NCBI GenBank assembly: GCA_951799445.1
Contig: OX637296.1
Span: 19,964,001 to 20,028,000, forward strand
DNA: 64,000 bases
Direction of reading: 5' to 3'
From: Pseudisothecium myosuroides
Lineage: Eukaryota; Streptophyta; Bryopsida; Hypnales; Lembophyllaceae
Shown here: piece after piece, positions 31,335-43,205 of the stretch
Layout of the letters: every line of letters begins with the position of its first letter
Numbering within the stretch: position 1 is the stretch's first letter
The notes under the pieces: generated by a model
The model's input: only the letters and a program-made list of their open reading frames with translations
Database searches by the model: none
What the model was told of the DNA's origin: nothing
Program-made: the position numbers and the translations under genes

Positions 31335-32339
31335 CCCCTACAAGGAAATGCTGACGCTCCCCACATTGGGAACGCCGCGCCGCACGGGGAACATCGGGAG
31401 CGGGGAGCGCCGCGGACGCCGTGCGAAACCCTAACTTGCGATGCTCAGCGTTCGATACTTACGTGTTTTGTCGCGGCAATACTTACAATCGTGCAAACTA
31501 GATCGCCAGCTTGATTTCGTGGACTCCGTCGGAGCTTGATTTCATGACGTTGTGTTCCGTACTGTGATGGTTGGTTGGTTGATTGATAAGGGTTTTATTT
31601 TCGTTGTTGTAGGCTCGAATTTATCGAGATGAAGAGAATTCGATTGATTACTACATTCTGCTGCTTCGATTTTCCAGGTACGGAGTCTTTTGCATTTTTG
31701 AGAAAGTTTTTGGCGATTGGATGTTAATTAGGGTTTTCACTTCTGTTGTGAAGGCTATAGAATTGGTCTCAGAAGGCAAGAGACAGAGTATTGCATGACG
31801 GAGATTGGATTGTAGAGCAGAGACTGCCTTGGTTGAAATCTTCGCCCTTAAGTATTATTGAAATTTTCATCGTCATGCGCAGCTTGGTTTTTGAGACCAT
31901 TCCCGATCATCGCGACTTCAGATTATATCCGAGGGAAAGGAAAGACTACACGAAAGTAAGACCGAAGATTCTTTTTTTTTTTCCCGATAGTTTGCTGGCT
32001 TTGAAATGTAGCAGCTGATCGTTTTCAACAGAAACTTATGGGAATCGTGGAGGGAGAATCTCAATTTAAAAAATATATATTGCCCTGGAACTGCAGAGAT
32101 TGCTAGAGGTTATCACGGAGCTTGAAAAGCTGAAACCTGAAGTTCAGAAGCAAGTTGATGAATACAACAAAGCTTTTCTCAAGTCTACGTCAGTTTCTTC
32201 CAAGAGCTCGCCATCTTCATTCAGCGCTCCATATAACACTCTGTCTTCTTACAACAGCACGCTGCAACTTGATTCCGGAGCGGCAAGGCCGCCTTCCAGT
32301 AGTAACCAGCCGTTCTTAGGGGTTTCAAATTATGAAATG
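31335..32339 (+). pseudogene. 5' fragment of an AMSH-type ubiquitin isopeptidase gene
   Basis: Two adjoining exons encode part of the N-terminal MIT-like/USP8-dimerisation region of plant AMSH proteins, endosomal deubiquitinases. The first contains EIFIVMRSLVFETIPDHRDF and PRERKDYTK up to donor AAA/GTAAGA (31958). The second starts at 32097 after CTGCAG and reads RLLEVITELEKLKPEVQKQV followed by a Ser-rich linker, up to donor ATG/GTATGC (32340). The exon join is in frame. The JAMM/MPN+ zinc protease domain expected downstream was not found in the next 2 kb, and the start of the gene is unclear. A GC-rich leader-like stretch (31345-31440) precedes it. It sits inside the 5.8-kb insertion, so it may be a captured gene fragment. 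Family assignment rests on remembered AMSH patterns. Confidence 0.55.
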
Positions 32340-34683
32340 GTATGCTGGATACATTTGAATATTACATCTGCAGTTGTGAACCTACAATTTAATGTTTTTA
32401 CTGAGTTCTTGACGTACAAGTCGAAACTTGATGTGGTTTTTTAATCAACACGAGGATGATTTGTTTAAGGAATTGGGTTACTTGCAGTTTGCTGACCAAG
32501 GAAATTGAGCTCATGTGCCGGGTTACAGTGATTCAGGATCGGGCTGCAACCCGGCGAGCTCATCGCATATGAATACTCACCTGTCGCGGCGATGCTTGCG
32601 ATCGTGCAAACTGAGTGCTTGTCCAAGAATTGCTGAAGATTGGTTTAAGCACGGAATAATTAACAGCTGTTTTAAATTTAAAAAAACTCCCCAATCATTT
32701 GAACAAGCACACAGGCCACATGCAAATCTGACTCGAGTTTTGCTTCCAAAACATGGCCTTTCACCAACACCAAAGTCCTCATGCTTGCACATTCATATAT
32801 TTCAGATGCCGATAGAAGGGATTATCTAGTGTTTGATTGAATTTATATGCTTCAACACTATGAATACGAGCCAGTCACTGCTGTCTAGGAAATGACATTA
32901 TGATTGCTCACTTTCTCAAAAGCTCGTGGTGAATGAATTTACTCGAAGGCCCGAGTCAGTCCATGAAATGGGTCCAAAAAACTTCACTTGTATGGAAGAC
33001 ATGCTTGCCAGTGCATGCGGTGTGAGTATCTATATGGACTGCGCCCATTCAGATGCAAGAGAGAAAGGTTTTTTTTCCTGGGCTAGCTTTCACATTGAAT
33101 GAATATCAATCCGCTAGCTGTATTTCAAAACGGCAAAATTTTCTGCATTGGACTTCTGGAGCTTGGTGTTCAAACAGTGAAGAGCATCATGGGATACAAC
33201 ATGGAAAAAGTGCTGAATTTGGTCAAGGTTTCCATTCTTGCACATTGAAGTTATTCAATTACCAACTTCTCAAGAGTACATACTCTTTTTGTGGGTATTT
33301 CACAATCCAATTAGGCATACTCTTTTCGTGGGCATTTCACAATCTATGTACTGGTTGTGATGTTTATGAATCTAACGTTTGGGAAGTTCCGATTGATGTA
33401 TACAACCTGTATGAATTGTTCTATTTACTTCCGATCTTTTGTCTATTGATGCAATTTTCTCTTGAAGCTTGACAACTATAGTACCACAAATTGCAATCAT
33501 TTGAAAAACTGACCAAATTGGATCCTACAAAATTTTAAAAAATTTATATATGTGTTAGTTTTTAAATTTAACAATTGACATTATTAGCATATTGTTTGGA
33601 ACATCTTCAAAAAATTTGGAATCAATTTAACTATTTTGTATTCATAATCATGCATGATTGAACCTTGTATTTCTAAAATTGCTAATAATGCAAATTTGAA
33701 ATTTTTTCTCAACACTCAATTTGTTTGTATAGAATAAAATTAGAAATGTCTAAGAAAATATTTTTTCCATCCCAACTATTCCATTAATAGGAAAAAAATT
33801 ATGTATGCTGCCTTTTTTTATTAAGCTACATTTCTTAAATAAGTTTTTAAATATTTCATACATTAAAACTTTGAAAATCAAAAAATGCAACAAGTATATC
33901 AATTTGTTACTCTGCAAGATCCTACTTTACAAAATATTGAGATTTCTTTCACCCTACCAAGATTTTGCTATTGAAATTTCTAGAAATGTTGACACTTTGT
34001 TCCTTCGCCTGGGCAATTGCACCTTGTATGGCTCTTAGAATTGTATTTAAGATTTCATTAATATATGATTAGTGTTAGTGTTCCATGTGCCATTGCCACA
34101 GCTAAATAAAAATAAAAATAAAAATAAATTTCTAATTTTTAATTTATAAGAAAACTTTGAAATTCAATATCTTTCATGCACAAAGGAATGCAATGGCTTT
34201 GTTGCAGTGCGAGATTGCATTCTTGATACAAATAGAAAGCTTTATGCGCAAAGGAGTGGAAGGGATTTGTTTTGTGGTGTTTAGACATGCAATGTGAAAG
34301 TTACGGATTTTCCAAAATAAAAGATAATTTAATTTAATTTTTAAATTAAAAAAATTCATAACTTTCACACCCTAGGTCCAAACACCATGAAAGTGGCATG
34401 AATACAAAGCTCTATGCACAAAAGAATGCAAGGGTTTTGTTTCATGGTGTTTGGGTACGCAATGTAAAAGTTATTATTTTTTCAAAATAAAAGATAATTT
34501 AATTCAAGTTTTCATTCATAGTAACTTTGAAATTCAATAACTTTTACATCTTAGATCCAAAAGCCACGAAACAAAGTCTGCACACCTCTTCTCACCAAGA
34601 GCTTTCCAAAGATACCAAGAGCGCCACCGGACACCTCCAAGTTTCTTAGATCTCAACGTATCAAACAAAACAAACAACCTTAT
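32340..34683. other. Non-coding remainder of the insertion, with inverted 240-bp family units
   Basis: 32545-32620 contains a ~35-bp near-copy of 31470-31505 (tgtcgcggc.at.ctt.c.atcgtgcaaact). 33480-34140 is AT-rich with an (aaata)n-type run at 34105-34130. 34160-34680 carries several 240-bp-family pieces in both orientations ('caaacaccatgaaa', 'catggtgtttgg', 'gccacgaaacaaagtctg'). A 139-codon frame at 33053-33472 has no recognisable features. Confidence 0.45.
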
Positions 34684-35617
34684 TTAACCCCTAAATTTTC
34701 TTGACTATGTTCTCACCAAAAATGCTCCAAAACTGCCATTTCTAGTACAAGTACCAAATTTTTGAAAAATATCATTTTTGCACACATGTAACTGTAGGAT
34801 CTTGTAGTATTCTGGTTTGAAAATATGTGGAAAAAATTTCATAAATTTCCATCATGTAGATTGGAATATATTAGCATTTGAAGTGGCAAAAGTCCTTTTT
34901 TTGGCCTTGCGAAAAACCGGGCAGTTGCACTTCACAAGGTCAGATTATTATGAAAAAATTTCCAAAATGGTTGTGCTTCTTTGGATTCATTCTTCAGGGC
35001 AAGTTGGCTACATGCTTGAAAATTTTCAGATTATTTGGAATTGTACAACATATAGGAAAAAAATAGTAAGTAGAAAGAAGTAGAGAATGGTTCAAAACAC
35101 TAAATTGTTAAGAAGTTAATTATGGAATTGAAAAATGCCAATCCCAGTGGTTGCAATGTTGTAATAAAAAATCTACACCCTACAATTTTATTTTTATTGA
35201 AAAATATTGAAAATTGAGTGAAATAAACGACTTCAAAGTTTATTTTAGAGTAGACAATCCATAACTACTTGCAAACTAAAAATCCTCATAACGTTTGACT
35301 CATTGATTAGAATGGAATGATTCAAAGCTTTCCACGTATATATAAATCTAATAAACCAATTTCAAATTTTTATTTTTGAAAAAAGTGATTTTTTCTAATC
35401 TGCCCGAACTGCCCGAGTTGACCAACAAACAACATATTTGGCCATAACTTTTGACTCGTATTTCCAAATGTCATGAAATTTGGTGCATATGAAAGATATT
35501 CCTCGTCCCCACCTTCTATAAAAATTTCAGCCCAAAATATGAAAACCTCCAGTTACACGTACCTGCCCAAAATATCTATGTTGCCAAAAAAAGGCATGTT
35601 GGTCCTTTAGGGGTTAA
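34684..35617 (-). mobile_element. TTAA MITE, family 1 subfamily, copy J
   Basis: TTAA on both sides (34684-34687, 35614-35617), with termini CCCCTAAATTTTCTTGAC and TTGGTCCTTTAGGGG. It belongs to the same subfamily as copy D in reverse orientation. Non-coding. Confidence 0.8.
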
Positions 35618-35745
35618 GGTATAGATTTTATAGGTGATTATTGAGGGCCCACATGCCTTGTTTTGGTTTAGGAAGTGATTGCAGCAGAAATGGTAGTTTT
35701 CAGTGGTTACAGAGCCAAAAAATGCCTTGGTATTTTAGGGGTTAA
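35618..35745 (-). mobile_element. Family 1 remnant, copy K
   Basis: Only the last ~60-120 bp of a family 1 end remain: 'gaaatggtagttttcagtgg', 'gccaaaaaatgccttgg', then TTTTAGGGG and TTAA at 35742-35745. Confidence 0.65.
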
Positions 35746-36346
35746 ATTATCCTAAATTATGGATCTTAACGGTTCATTTCTTTGTCATGTTCCTTTTGCT
35801 TTTGGCTTGTGCTTTAATTATATTTTAATCTATAGTGTAATTCCTTTTTTTTGCTTCTACTTAAATTAATTTTTATTTAATAATATGCTTTAATTAAATT
35901 AAATATTGTAATATGTTTAATTTAACTTTTGCTTTGTAATATGCTTTGATTATCTTTTACTTTGTAATAATTTTACTAAACTTGGTAGAATATAAATAAA
36001 GAGATGTCATTTATAAATAATGGTTTTTTGAGTTATTTTTAAATTAGAAAATTAAGAAATTACTTTCACTTTTATTTTGCTTGTGACAATAGTACAGGGC
36101 ATACTAATAATGATGATGAAGTAGGCAAATTTAGAACTTTAGTTTGTATAGAGAAGATTCCATTGTATCTACTTTTGATGATAAAGCATTGCTACAATAA
36201 TCTTTTAGTAATTGTGATTCAATATTGACTTTACAATTATCAAGATCATAGTCTGCATAGAAGGTTCAAGGATTTACAAGTATTCAATAATTTGATTTCC
36301 CTAATTATCTTATTGATGTACAATTCAACTGCATTTCAAGTGAGAG

Positions 36347-37608
36347 ATGATGAAAACGCAAGAGGAGAAAATGATCAAACCCCACTCTGTTGAGGAGATT
36401 CTTAACAAATCCATGTCTAGCTCAATATGGAAAGATTTGCCTCCTGAAGTGCTTGAGAATGTATTGGCTTGTCTTCCAGTGCATGTACTTTGTCGCTTTC
36501 GTCTAGTTTGCAAGAAATGGAATCATTTCATCTGTCAACCAAGCTTGCAACGCTTCGGGCCCTTTCTCCTCGCAAAGCATCCTCAATCTTTATCTCTCCA
36601 AAAATAATTTGGGGAGAAATTACAGCAAGCTCAAAGTGGCATGTACTAGATCTAATGGAGAAGCATTCCTATAAGTTGTCTGATTCTTTCATCATGGATT
36701 TTTATCTTTCTAGTAGTAGGAACAAAGAATTAAGAAGCACAGATTGGCACAAGTACACATTAGCTGCGGATGGAGAGCTCATCTACGCAATGTATTTACC
36801 ACCAGATTGGCCATCAAGGCCAGGAATGCACATTGTTTGCAACCCTTTGACTAAGAGCTTCCATGAAATTCCTGAATTTCCTCATTTTACAATTTTTGGG
36901 GGATTTTACGACCCTGATACTGTGGTCATGTCAGTAGACAATGCAACCCAAACCTACATAATTGTAATTATGGAGTTCTATTTGCCAGGGATCAAACCAC
37001 AAAGCCAAAATCTATTTTTATATGAATCCGTGACCTCAGCATGGAGGAAACTTTGTGAAGCACCAAGTATTGGACTTTCTATGTGTTTTAGCATCTTCAT
37101 GAGGGAGATTTTCTACACGTTGTTTGTAGACTTATCTGGTATTTCCTTTGAGAACAATTTTTACACACTTGTCTTATACTCGTGTGATTTAGTGACTGGT
37201 GCATGGTGCAAAATCGATGTCGACTTTCCTCTTTTCTCAACTCATGCAAAAAAAAATCCACAGTTGGTAGTTAGCTTAGGCCAGTTGTACATGGTGAGGT
37301 TCACCAGATGTACGACACAGGAAATGAGTTTAAGCATTTGGAAGATTGTGGTGGAGACAAAGGAGGTGGTGCAAGTGGCAAGGCTTCCAAGTTTCTTTAA
37401 CCTCTCCAAAGAGATGAATCAAGTGCGCTTTCTCAGCGAAATGCTGGTTGTTGTGGGATGTGTGGATTCAATCATCATTTTGTGCAAGGAAGAGTGCGTC
37501 AAATTCGACTTGTTGGAGAAAAGTTGGCAAGAGCTACCACGTGTTATTTGGGACAAGGACCTTGGTATTATGTCTAGTGGAATCTGTGCTTGTCTTGTAG
37601 ACTTTTGA
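36347..37608 (+). pseudogene. F-box protein gene copy, frameshifted
   Basis: Paralogue of the gene at 2110-3375 in the inverted duplication. The first ~66 codons (to SWKDLPP..CQPSL) read in one frame from the ATG at 36347. A one-base loss near 36544-36546 (AAGCTTGCAACG here, AAGCTTTGCAATG in the other copy) moves the remainder to a second frame, which stays open to the TGA at 37606-37608. That second frame can be read from an internal ATG (36469) for 379 codons, but it lacks a proper F-box. Other differences are in-frame: four codons missing after TDWH and three extra near EFPHF, suggesting earlier selection. It may be a recent pseudogene or a sequencing error. Confidence 0.8.
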
Positions 37609-37825
37609 GTTTGAGTCTAATAGCTTGATTGTTGTTGTCAATTAGAATTTGTATTAATTAATAGCTATTTGAGATGCAATTGTTGTCTTAAGATGGGATT
37701 CAAGTTTTTGGATAAATATTGGCTTCTTGTGCTTGTCCATTAGACATAATACAAGCCTATTGAGTGTATAATAGTTTGAAAATAATCTTGCACTCAATTT
37801 GTCATATTGCATAACTAAGACAACC

Positions 37826-38349
37826 ATGTTAATTTATTTATTTTTAGTAACTATTGCAAATTAAATTACTCGTCCAAATCAATAGTGATGCACATTAGAT
37901 TATTTAGTTGCTCTTAGTTTTCAGTGCAGTAGATCAAAACAATTATATTTGTAAAAAATTGCAACACATGCTAACCAACACATTACAAGTTGTATTTGTT
38001 GTAAACAAAGAAATAGGAAATGTGTTGTAACAAACACTCAAAAATGAAGGTTGACTCTAGACTGGACCATGATTGAAAACTAGGAGGCTCAACAACATTA
38101 TTAAACATAGTATTAAGTGTTTCTACTTAGTCAAGAACATTTAGATCTATTCCTTGTGGTTGATCTAACTATCTAAGGACTTATGGTAGAAATACCTATT
38201 TTAAACAACCCCTATGTAATGGCTTTGTAGGTTGACTTATTGTGGACAATAATTGGATGCACTATTCATTGAATAAAATTCTATGTTTGTACCTTCTAGT
38301 CTACTCATCTCTCTTCCTTCTTGGCTTAGGAAGAAGTGCCAAAGCTAAC
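37826..38349. other. AT-rich spacer
   Basis: Nothing recognisable beyond the edge of the duplication. Confidence 0.4.
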
Positions 38350-40870
38350 CGTAATATAGTGACTCCCCAAAGTAGTTGGCCACCATATAAATCGGTCTCA
38401 TAAATTGAAAAATTGGAATTACAAAGTGAAATTTGGACTTGTTGTTGTACAAAAGGGATTCTATCTTCATGTGTAATTTTGCTTAGAACAGACAATATTT
38501 AGACTTATTATAATTTGAATGAAATTTCTATGTAAAAACAAACTTTTTGTGAAAAGTCAAAATGTCTCATTTCTTTTTGTAAAAAAATGTACATCTTGAC
38601 TAGTATCATATATTTTGAGTTTCATGAATTTTGGATTTTTATTGATTGAAATATCGGGTGGTTGCAAGAAACACCTGTACTATCTGGTTGCGTTTTTTTT
38701 GGAACGGTATAACTTTTGCTATAACTTTTGATTTATAAGTTCAATGCCAAAACCAAAAAAACTCTTCCTAGATGTCCTAATTGTAATTGTATCCCTTATT
38801 TTTCAGAAATTAAAAAAAATCAACTTTTATTTAAAATTCAATTTTGTGAATTTGTCATACTTTGACGTTTAGGGGTTTTTAGTACTATTGAGCGGTTTAA
38901 ATTTTATGATTTTCAGTTCAAATTTCTATGGTATATTTTCCTAGTAGGTAGACATATTCCTACTAAAGATTATTTAAAAATACATTATTTTCTATCCTCC
39001 ATAGTTGTGCAAATAGGCCTCTCTTGTACGCACACTTCTAAACATTAGAGATGGTTTTGACTTCATTTTTTTGGTCATCTCATCACCAAGAAATCCTTCC
39101 AAATGGCCAATTTTTAGTTTTGTTCAAAATAGTTTTTCCTATTTTCTACAAATTAAAATGTCAAAGGATGTATTTTCCTCTTTGCTAGTGTAGTCTGTAG
39201 AATTGTCCCAAAAAATACATCCTTTGACATTTTAATTTGTAGAAAATAGGAAAAACTATTTTGAACAAAACTAAAAATTGGCCATTAGGAAGGACTTCTT
39301 GATGATGAGATTTGACCAAAAAAATGAAGTCAAAACCATCTCTAATGTTTAGAAGTGCGCGCACAAGAGAGGCCTATTTGCACAACTATGGAGGATAGAA
39401 AATAATGTATTTTTAAATAATCTTTAGTAGGAATATGTCTACCTACTAGGAAAATGTACCATAGAAATTTCAACTAAAAATCATTAACTTAAACCGCTCA
39501 ATAGTATTAAAAACCCCTAAACGTCAAAGTGTGACAAATTCACAAAATTGAATTTTAAATATAAATTGATTTTTTTTTATTTCTGAAAAATAAGGGATTC
39601 AATTACAATTAGGACATCTAGGAAGCATTTTTGTGGTTTTGGCATTGAACCTATAAATCAAAAGTTATAGCGGTCCGAAAAGAACGCAACCAAATAATAC
39701 ATGTGGATGATTGCAAGAAACACTTGTACTATTTTCCGTCACATGTTCAATGCAGAAGTTGTTTTGTGCCATAAGTATTGTAAAAATGATTTAATGAACA
39801 TGAAATTCAAAATCAAGCTTCTTATAGTAAGAGAAAATGCACTTGAGTTTTTTTCAAGTTTTTCAAAATTAATTTAATAGGTGAAATTGAATTTTGAATA
39901 TATGTCACACATACAATTTGGGTGGTTTTTAGTACTATCGAGTACCTTTTTTGAAGAGTTACATCATCAAATTTGGTACGCTAGCTTTTCTAATAGAAAT
40001 ACACCTTTTCAAGAGAGGGAATTCTAAAATCATTTTCCAAGTGTGTTTTATATTGGCCTAAAGTGTGCTATATTCAAGTTGAATTTATGTTGAATTAAAA
40101 ATGTTTTTTTAGTTCTAACTTTGGTATTCCTACTTTGCTCTTAGTCGGCAACAGTGGCCATTTTTAAAATAATTTTTTCAAACTCATTTCCTAATTTTCA
40201 AAAATTGAAATGTAAAAGTCTCATTTTCTAAGGTAAATTGTAGCATGTGGCTCAAAATAGTACTTGAGGATACACAGAAAGACTCAATAGTACTGCTGGG
40301 GCTTGTAATACCTTCTATCTGCCAATGTAAATTGTTTTTTAATGGCAAATTAAGTATTTCCATCCATTTTTGTTATCCAATGATGAACATCACATGTTGT
40401 CATAATAGAAAATTTGAAATCCAATTGACCATTCAAATTTTATATTCCATGCCTTCAGAAGTACTGAAGGTGACTTATAATACAAAAAGTACTAAAAGTC
40501 CAAAAATGCAAAACGCAACAAATAGTACAAGTGTTTTTTGCAAGCACCCAGGTGTTTCTTGCAAACACCTGGTATTTCAATCAATAAAAATCCAAAATTC
40601 ATTCAACTCAAAATATGTGATACTAGTCAAGATGTACATTCTTTTTATAAAAAGAAATGAGACATTTTGACTTTTCACAAAAAATTTGTTTTTACATAGA
40701 ACTTTCATTCAAATTATATTAAATCTAAATATAGTCCGTTTTAAGCGAAATTATACATGAAGATAGAATCCCTTTTGTACAACAACATATCCAAATTTCA
40801 CTTCATAATTCTAATTTCTCAATTTATGAGAGCAATTTATATGGTAGCCAACTACTTTTGGAAGTCACCA
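38350..40870. mobile_element. Nested foldback complex (three levels)
   Basis: Outer inverted arms of ~300 bp (38350-38655 and 40570-40870; shared 'tgttgttgtacaaaagggattctatcttcatg') enclose element I (38656-40569, ends GGGTGGTTGCAAGAAACACC and inverted GGTGTTTGCAAGAAACACCT). Element I is split near its right end by element II (39705-40549, ends GGATGATTGCAAGAAACACT and CAAGTGTTTTTTGCAAGCACCC-type). ATGT and AGGT flank element II, a 4-bp target with one mismatch. Ends are related to family 5 (9630-10364). Confidence 0.75.
38690..39700. repeat. ~1-kb near-perfect palindrome
   Basis: The arms are about 38690-39176 and 39212-39700 with a 35-bp spacer (39177-39211). Near the centre the arms differ by only a few bases over the inner 100. 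The arms contain the family 5 words 'tttttcctattttctacaaattaaaatgtcaaa' and 'aaaaattggccat'. Confidence 0.88.
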
Positions 40871-40946
40871 TAGCTGAGTCTATCAAAGGCTAGAATGGGT
40901 CTGGATGAAAAATCCACATTTATATTGAATAAAAATTTCATTCTTG

Positions 40947-40960
40947 CACTACAAGAAAAG
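40947..40960 (+). mobile_element. Isolated CACTA-type terminus
   Basis: CACTACAAGAAAAG is the canonical plant CACTA (En/Spm) end, followed by a 'gttggttcggacatctt'/'gttggttcaaacatctt' subterminal repeat pair (40982-41060). No matching inverted end (TTTTCTTGTAGTG) was seen downstream, so the element is probably truncated. Confidence 0.5.
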
Positions 40961-43205
40961 GCACCCCAAATCAACAATGTTAAGTTGGTTCGGACATCTT
41001 GATTTGGCAATTTTCAACACAATTGTGTTGATTCAGACGTTTTCAGTTGGTTCAAACATCTTTATTCGGGTAGGACACTCTAGTAGTGTTGGAAAAATAA
41101 ATTCTTTTTTTGCATTCATCCTCATCTTTATATTTGCACACATTGACCTCAATTTCTCAACAAACTTCCCATATCCTACAAGCTTAAATGCTTTAGTTAT
41201 CGCAAATAGATACTTCTACCTTATAATGAGAAGAATTATAAGTTATACATGTTGCATCTTGGGCAGTGATGATTATGGATCCATAGACCATACTAGCAAT
41301 ACTTATTCTAGTCTTATATGAAAAATTACAATTGCCTTTTATAGTTGAAATTCCATTCTCCATTTCGCAATTCACCTTTTCTTTCACAAGACAGTTCAAG
41401 GTGGACTCGTGGAGTACTTACTTGGTGAGCTGTCCTATTGTATGCATGTGTTATACTGTATTTAGTGGAGTTAAAAACTTGAAATCTCCTTCCAATTAGT
41501 AATAAGAATCAGTAAACATGCAATCAATAAAGAACTATCCTAATTAAGCTCAAATGCAAAACGTGCCAATTTCAAATTCTCCTTCCTTATTGCAACTCTC
41601 TTCTCTATCTACTGGCAGCAACATTGTCAACCAAGTCGTAACCCAATAATGCAAAGCGCTTCAAAATAATGCAATTAAGCAGATGGAACTGTCGCAACAT
41701 CAGACTAAAGCTCAATTAATAGAATGGGCATTGGAACATTTAATAAAACTCAAATTCTTATGCTTCAAAGGCCGTGACAGACATGGATATGTGATCAAAA
41801 AATGGAGTAGAGATCCATAACTCATAAGATTGTGCACAATGGAGAGGTGCTCTATGCACATGGAATAGTCTAAAAACGCAAAATTCTTCCGCTCCAAATG
41901 TCGGTGCACGCAGACATTGAAATTTGATAAAAAAAATGTAGAGTTTGGTAAGTAAAATTATGCGCGATGAGAGGAGCTCAATGCAAAAGCAAAAATATCT
42001 TTCGCTTCAAATGCTGCAGATCTATACGCTATCATTGACTATTTTTTTTATTAAAGATTTCTATTTTGTTTGCAACAAAGTCGGGGTGAAGGTCGCCTCT
42101 GCCAACAACAAAAATAAAGAAGTTATTGTTTGTTTGCATCGAAACGATAGTCAATGAAAGATTCAAATGTGTTCATCAAACAAACGGACAAAAAAAAAAT
42201 AGATTGTTTACATGTAGCAACTTCATTAGGATAAAATCTAACCACTTTTTTTGTTTAGACGAAAAGGGGGTATCTCTTGGGGTATATATAATATCCGCTT
42301 ATGGGTGCAACTTGCAAGCTTTTTTGCAAGAGTTGGAAGTTGAAGGGGAGATATTTAACTTCTTATCTTAAAAAAAAATTATACTTTTAGTGTCAACCAC
42401 CTTTGTCAATAAAAAACAAAAAACTTCCATATATATGCTTTTTTTAAAATACATTGAGGAAGGGACTGAATTTAAAGAATCTTCAACATTTTGGAAATCT
42501 CTATTTGATACACCTATCTTTGAAGTTGCCTTAATGACTAATTTGCTAGTGGCGGCAAGTGGTGTGTTTGTTTGTATTGAGAAGATGATAAATTTAATTT
42601 TAGAAATTATTTAATAATTGATTTTAGTTTTGGACTTGATAAACAATTTTTACAAAGAAATGGCATCTATAATTTCTTCGTTTTCAAAATATATAGTTGA
42701 GTAGTGGAATTGAATCAGGTAAGTAATATATGCTTTTCTGTTTTGAAGGTTCTTCATTTTTCAATTCAATCTTTCCATTCTATATCTAGAACATTCCTAT
42801 CATTTATGAATGTTGCAAGTGCAGATTTTCCTTAGAGAAACTTTTAAAGTAGGAGTACCAATTCTAACATGAAGGGTCCAACATTGGCCATAACACAATC
42901 ATTTGGACAACTAATGAGAGGGCAAATTTTGAATCACTACCTAATTTTTTGGAATGCCAATACTAACAATACAATAAAATTTCAATATGTATTGATTTAA
43001 ATATATTACAAATTTTGATAGTGCAACTTCCATAAACTAGTGTCATAGACGTTAACATTATAAATCAATATAAGATAATTGTACCTAATTCTGACCACTT
43101 CTAAAATTAATACACCCTATAGATTCTTGTTGAAAATGTACCCTAACTATTCATGAGAATTTAGGGTTGGTTTTAGAAACACCTACTTTTAATACAATTT
43201 ACTCA
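40961..43205. other. AT-rich region, no gene supported
   Basis: This may be the body of the truncated CACTA element. Open frames at 41945-42157, 42126-42371 and 42390-42614 are short, AT-driven and unrecognised. Confidence 0.4.

Larger units (their letters stand above)
29972..35741. mobile_element. ~5.8-kb insertion in the right duplication arm
   Basis: Against the left arm (ggatcTTAAattatcc in reverse at ~3960), the right arm reads ggtccTTCA at 29968-29971 and ggggTTAAattatcc at 35742. The insertion therefore lies at a TTAA-like site. It contains a 500-bp dispersed repeat, MITE copies H, J and K, and an AMSH gene fragment. The ends (AACCACAATCCCAAGG and, inverted, CCCCTAAAATACCAAGG) are weakly similar. 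Whether it moved as a unit or accumulated piecemeal is undecided. Confidence 0.5.
28270..37825. repeat. Right arm of the inverted segmental duplication
   Basis: Homologous in reverse to 1887-6585, interrupted by an insertion at 29972-35741. Blocks in order: copy G2 (= copy B), family 2 MITE, empty TTAA site, flank, 240-bp unit, [insertion], AT-rich flank, F-box pseudogene, 3' flank. Confidence 0.85.

Noticed and set aside
33053..33472. 139-codon frame in the insertion
   Set aside because: It contains a short internal DNA repeat and no recognisable motif; it also does not supply the missing AMSH protease domain.
40947..43205. Complete second CACTA element
   Set aside because: Only one terminus was found; no inverted TTTTCTTGTAGTG end or 3-bp duplication.
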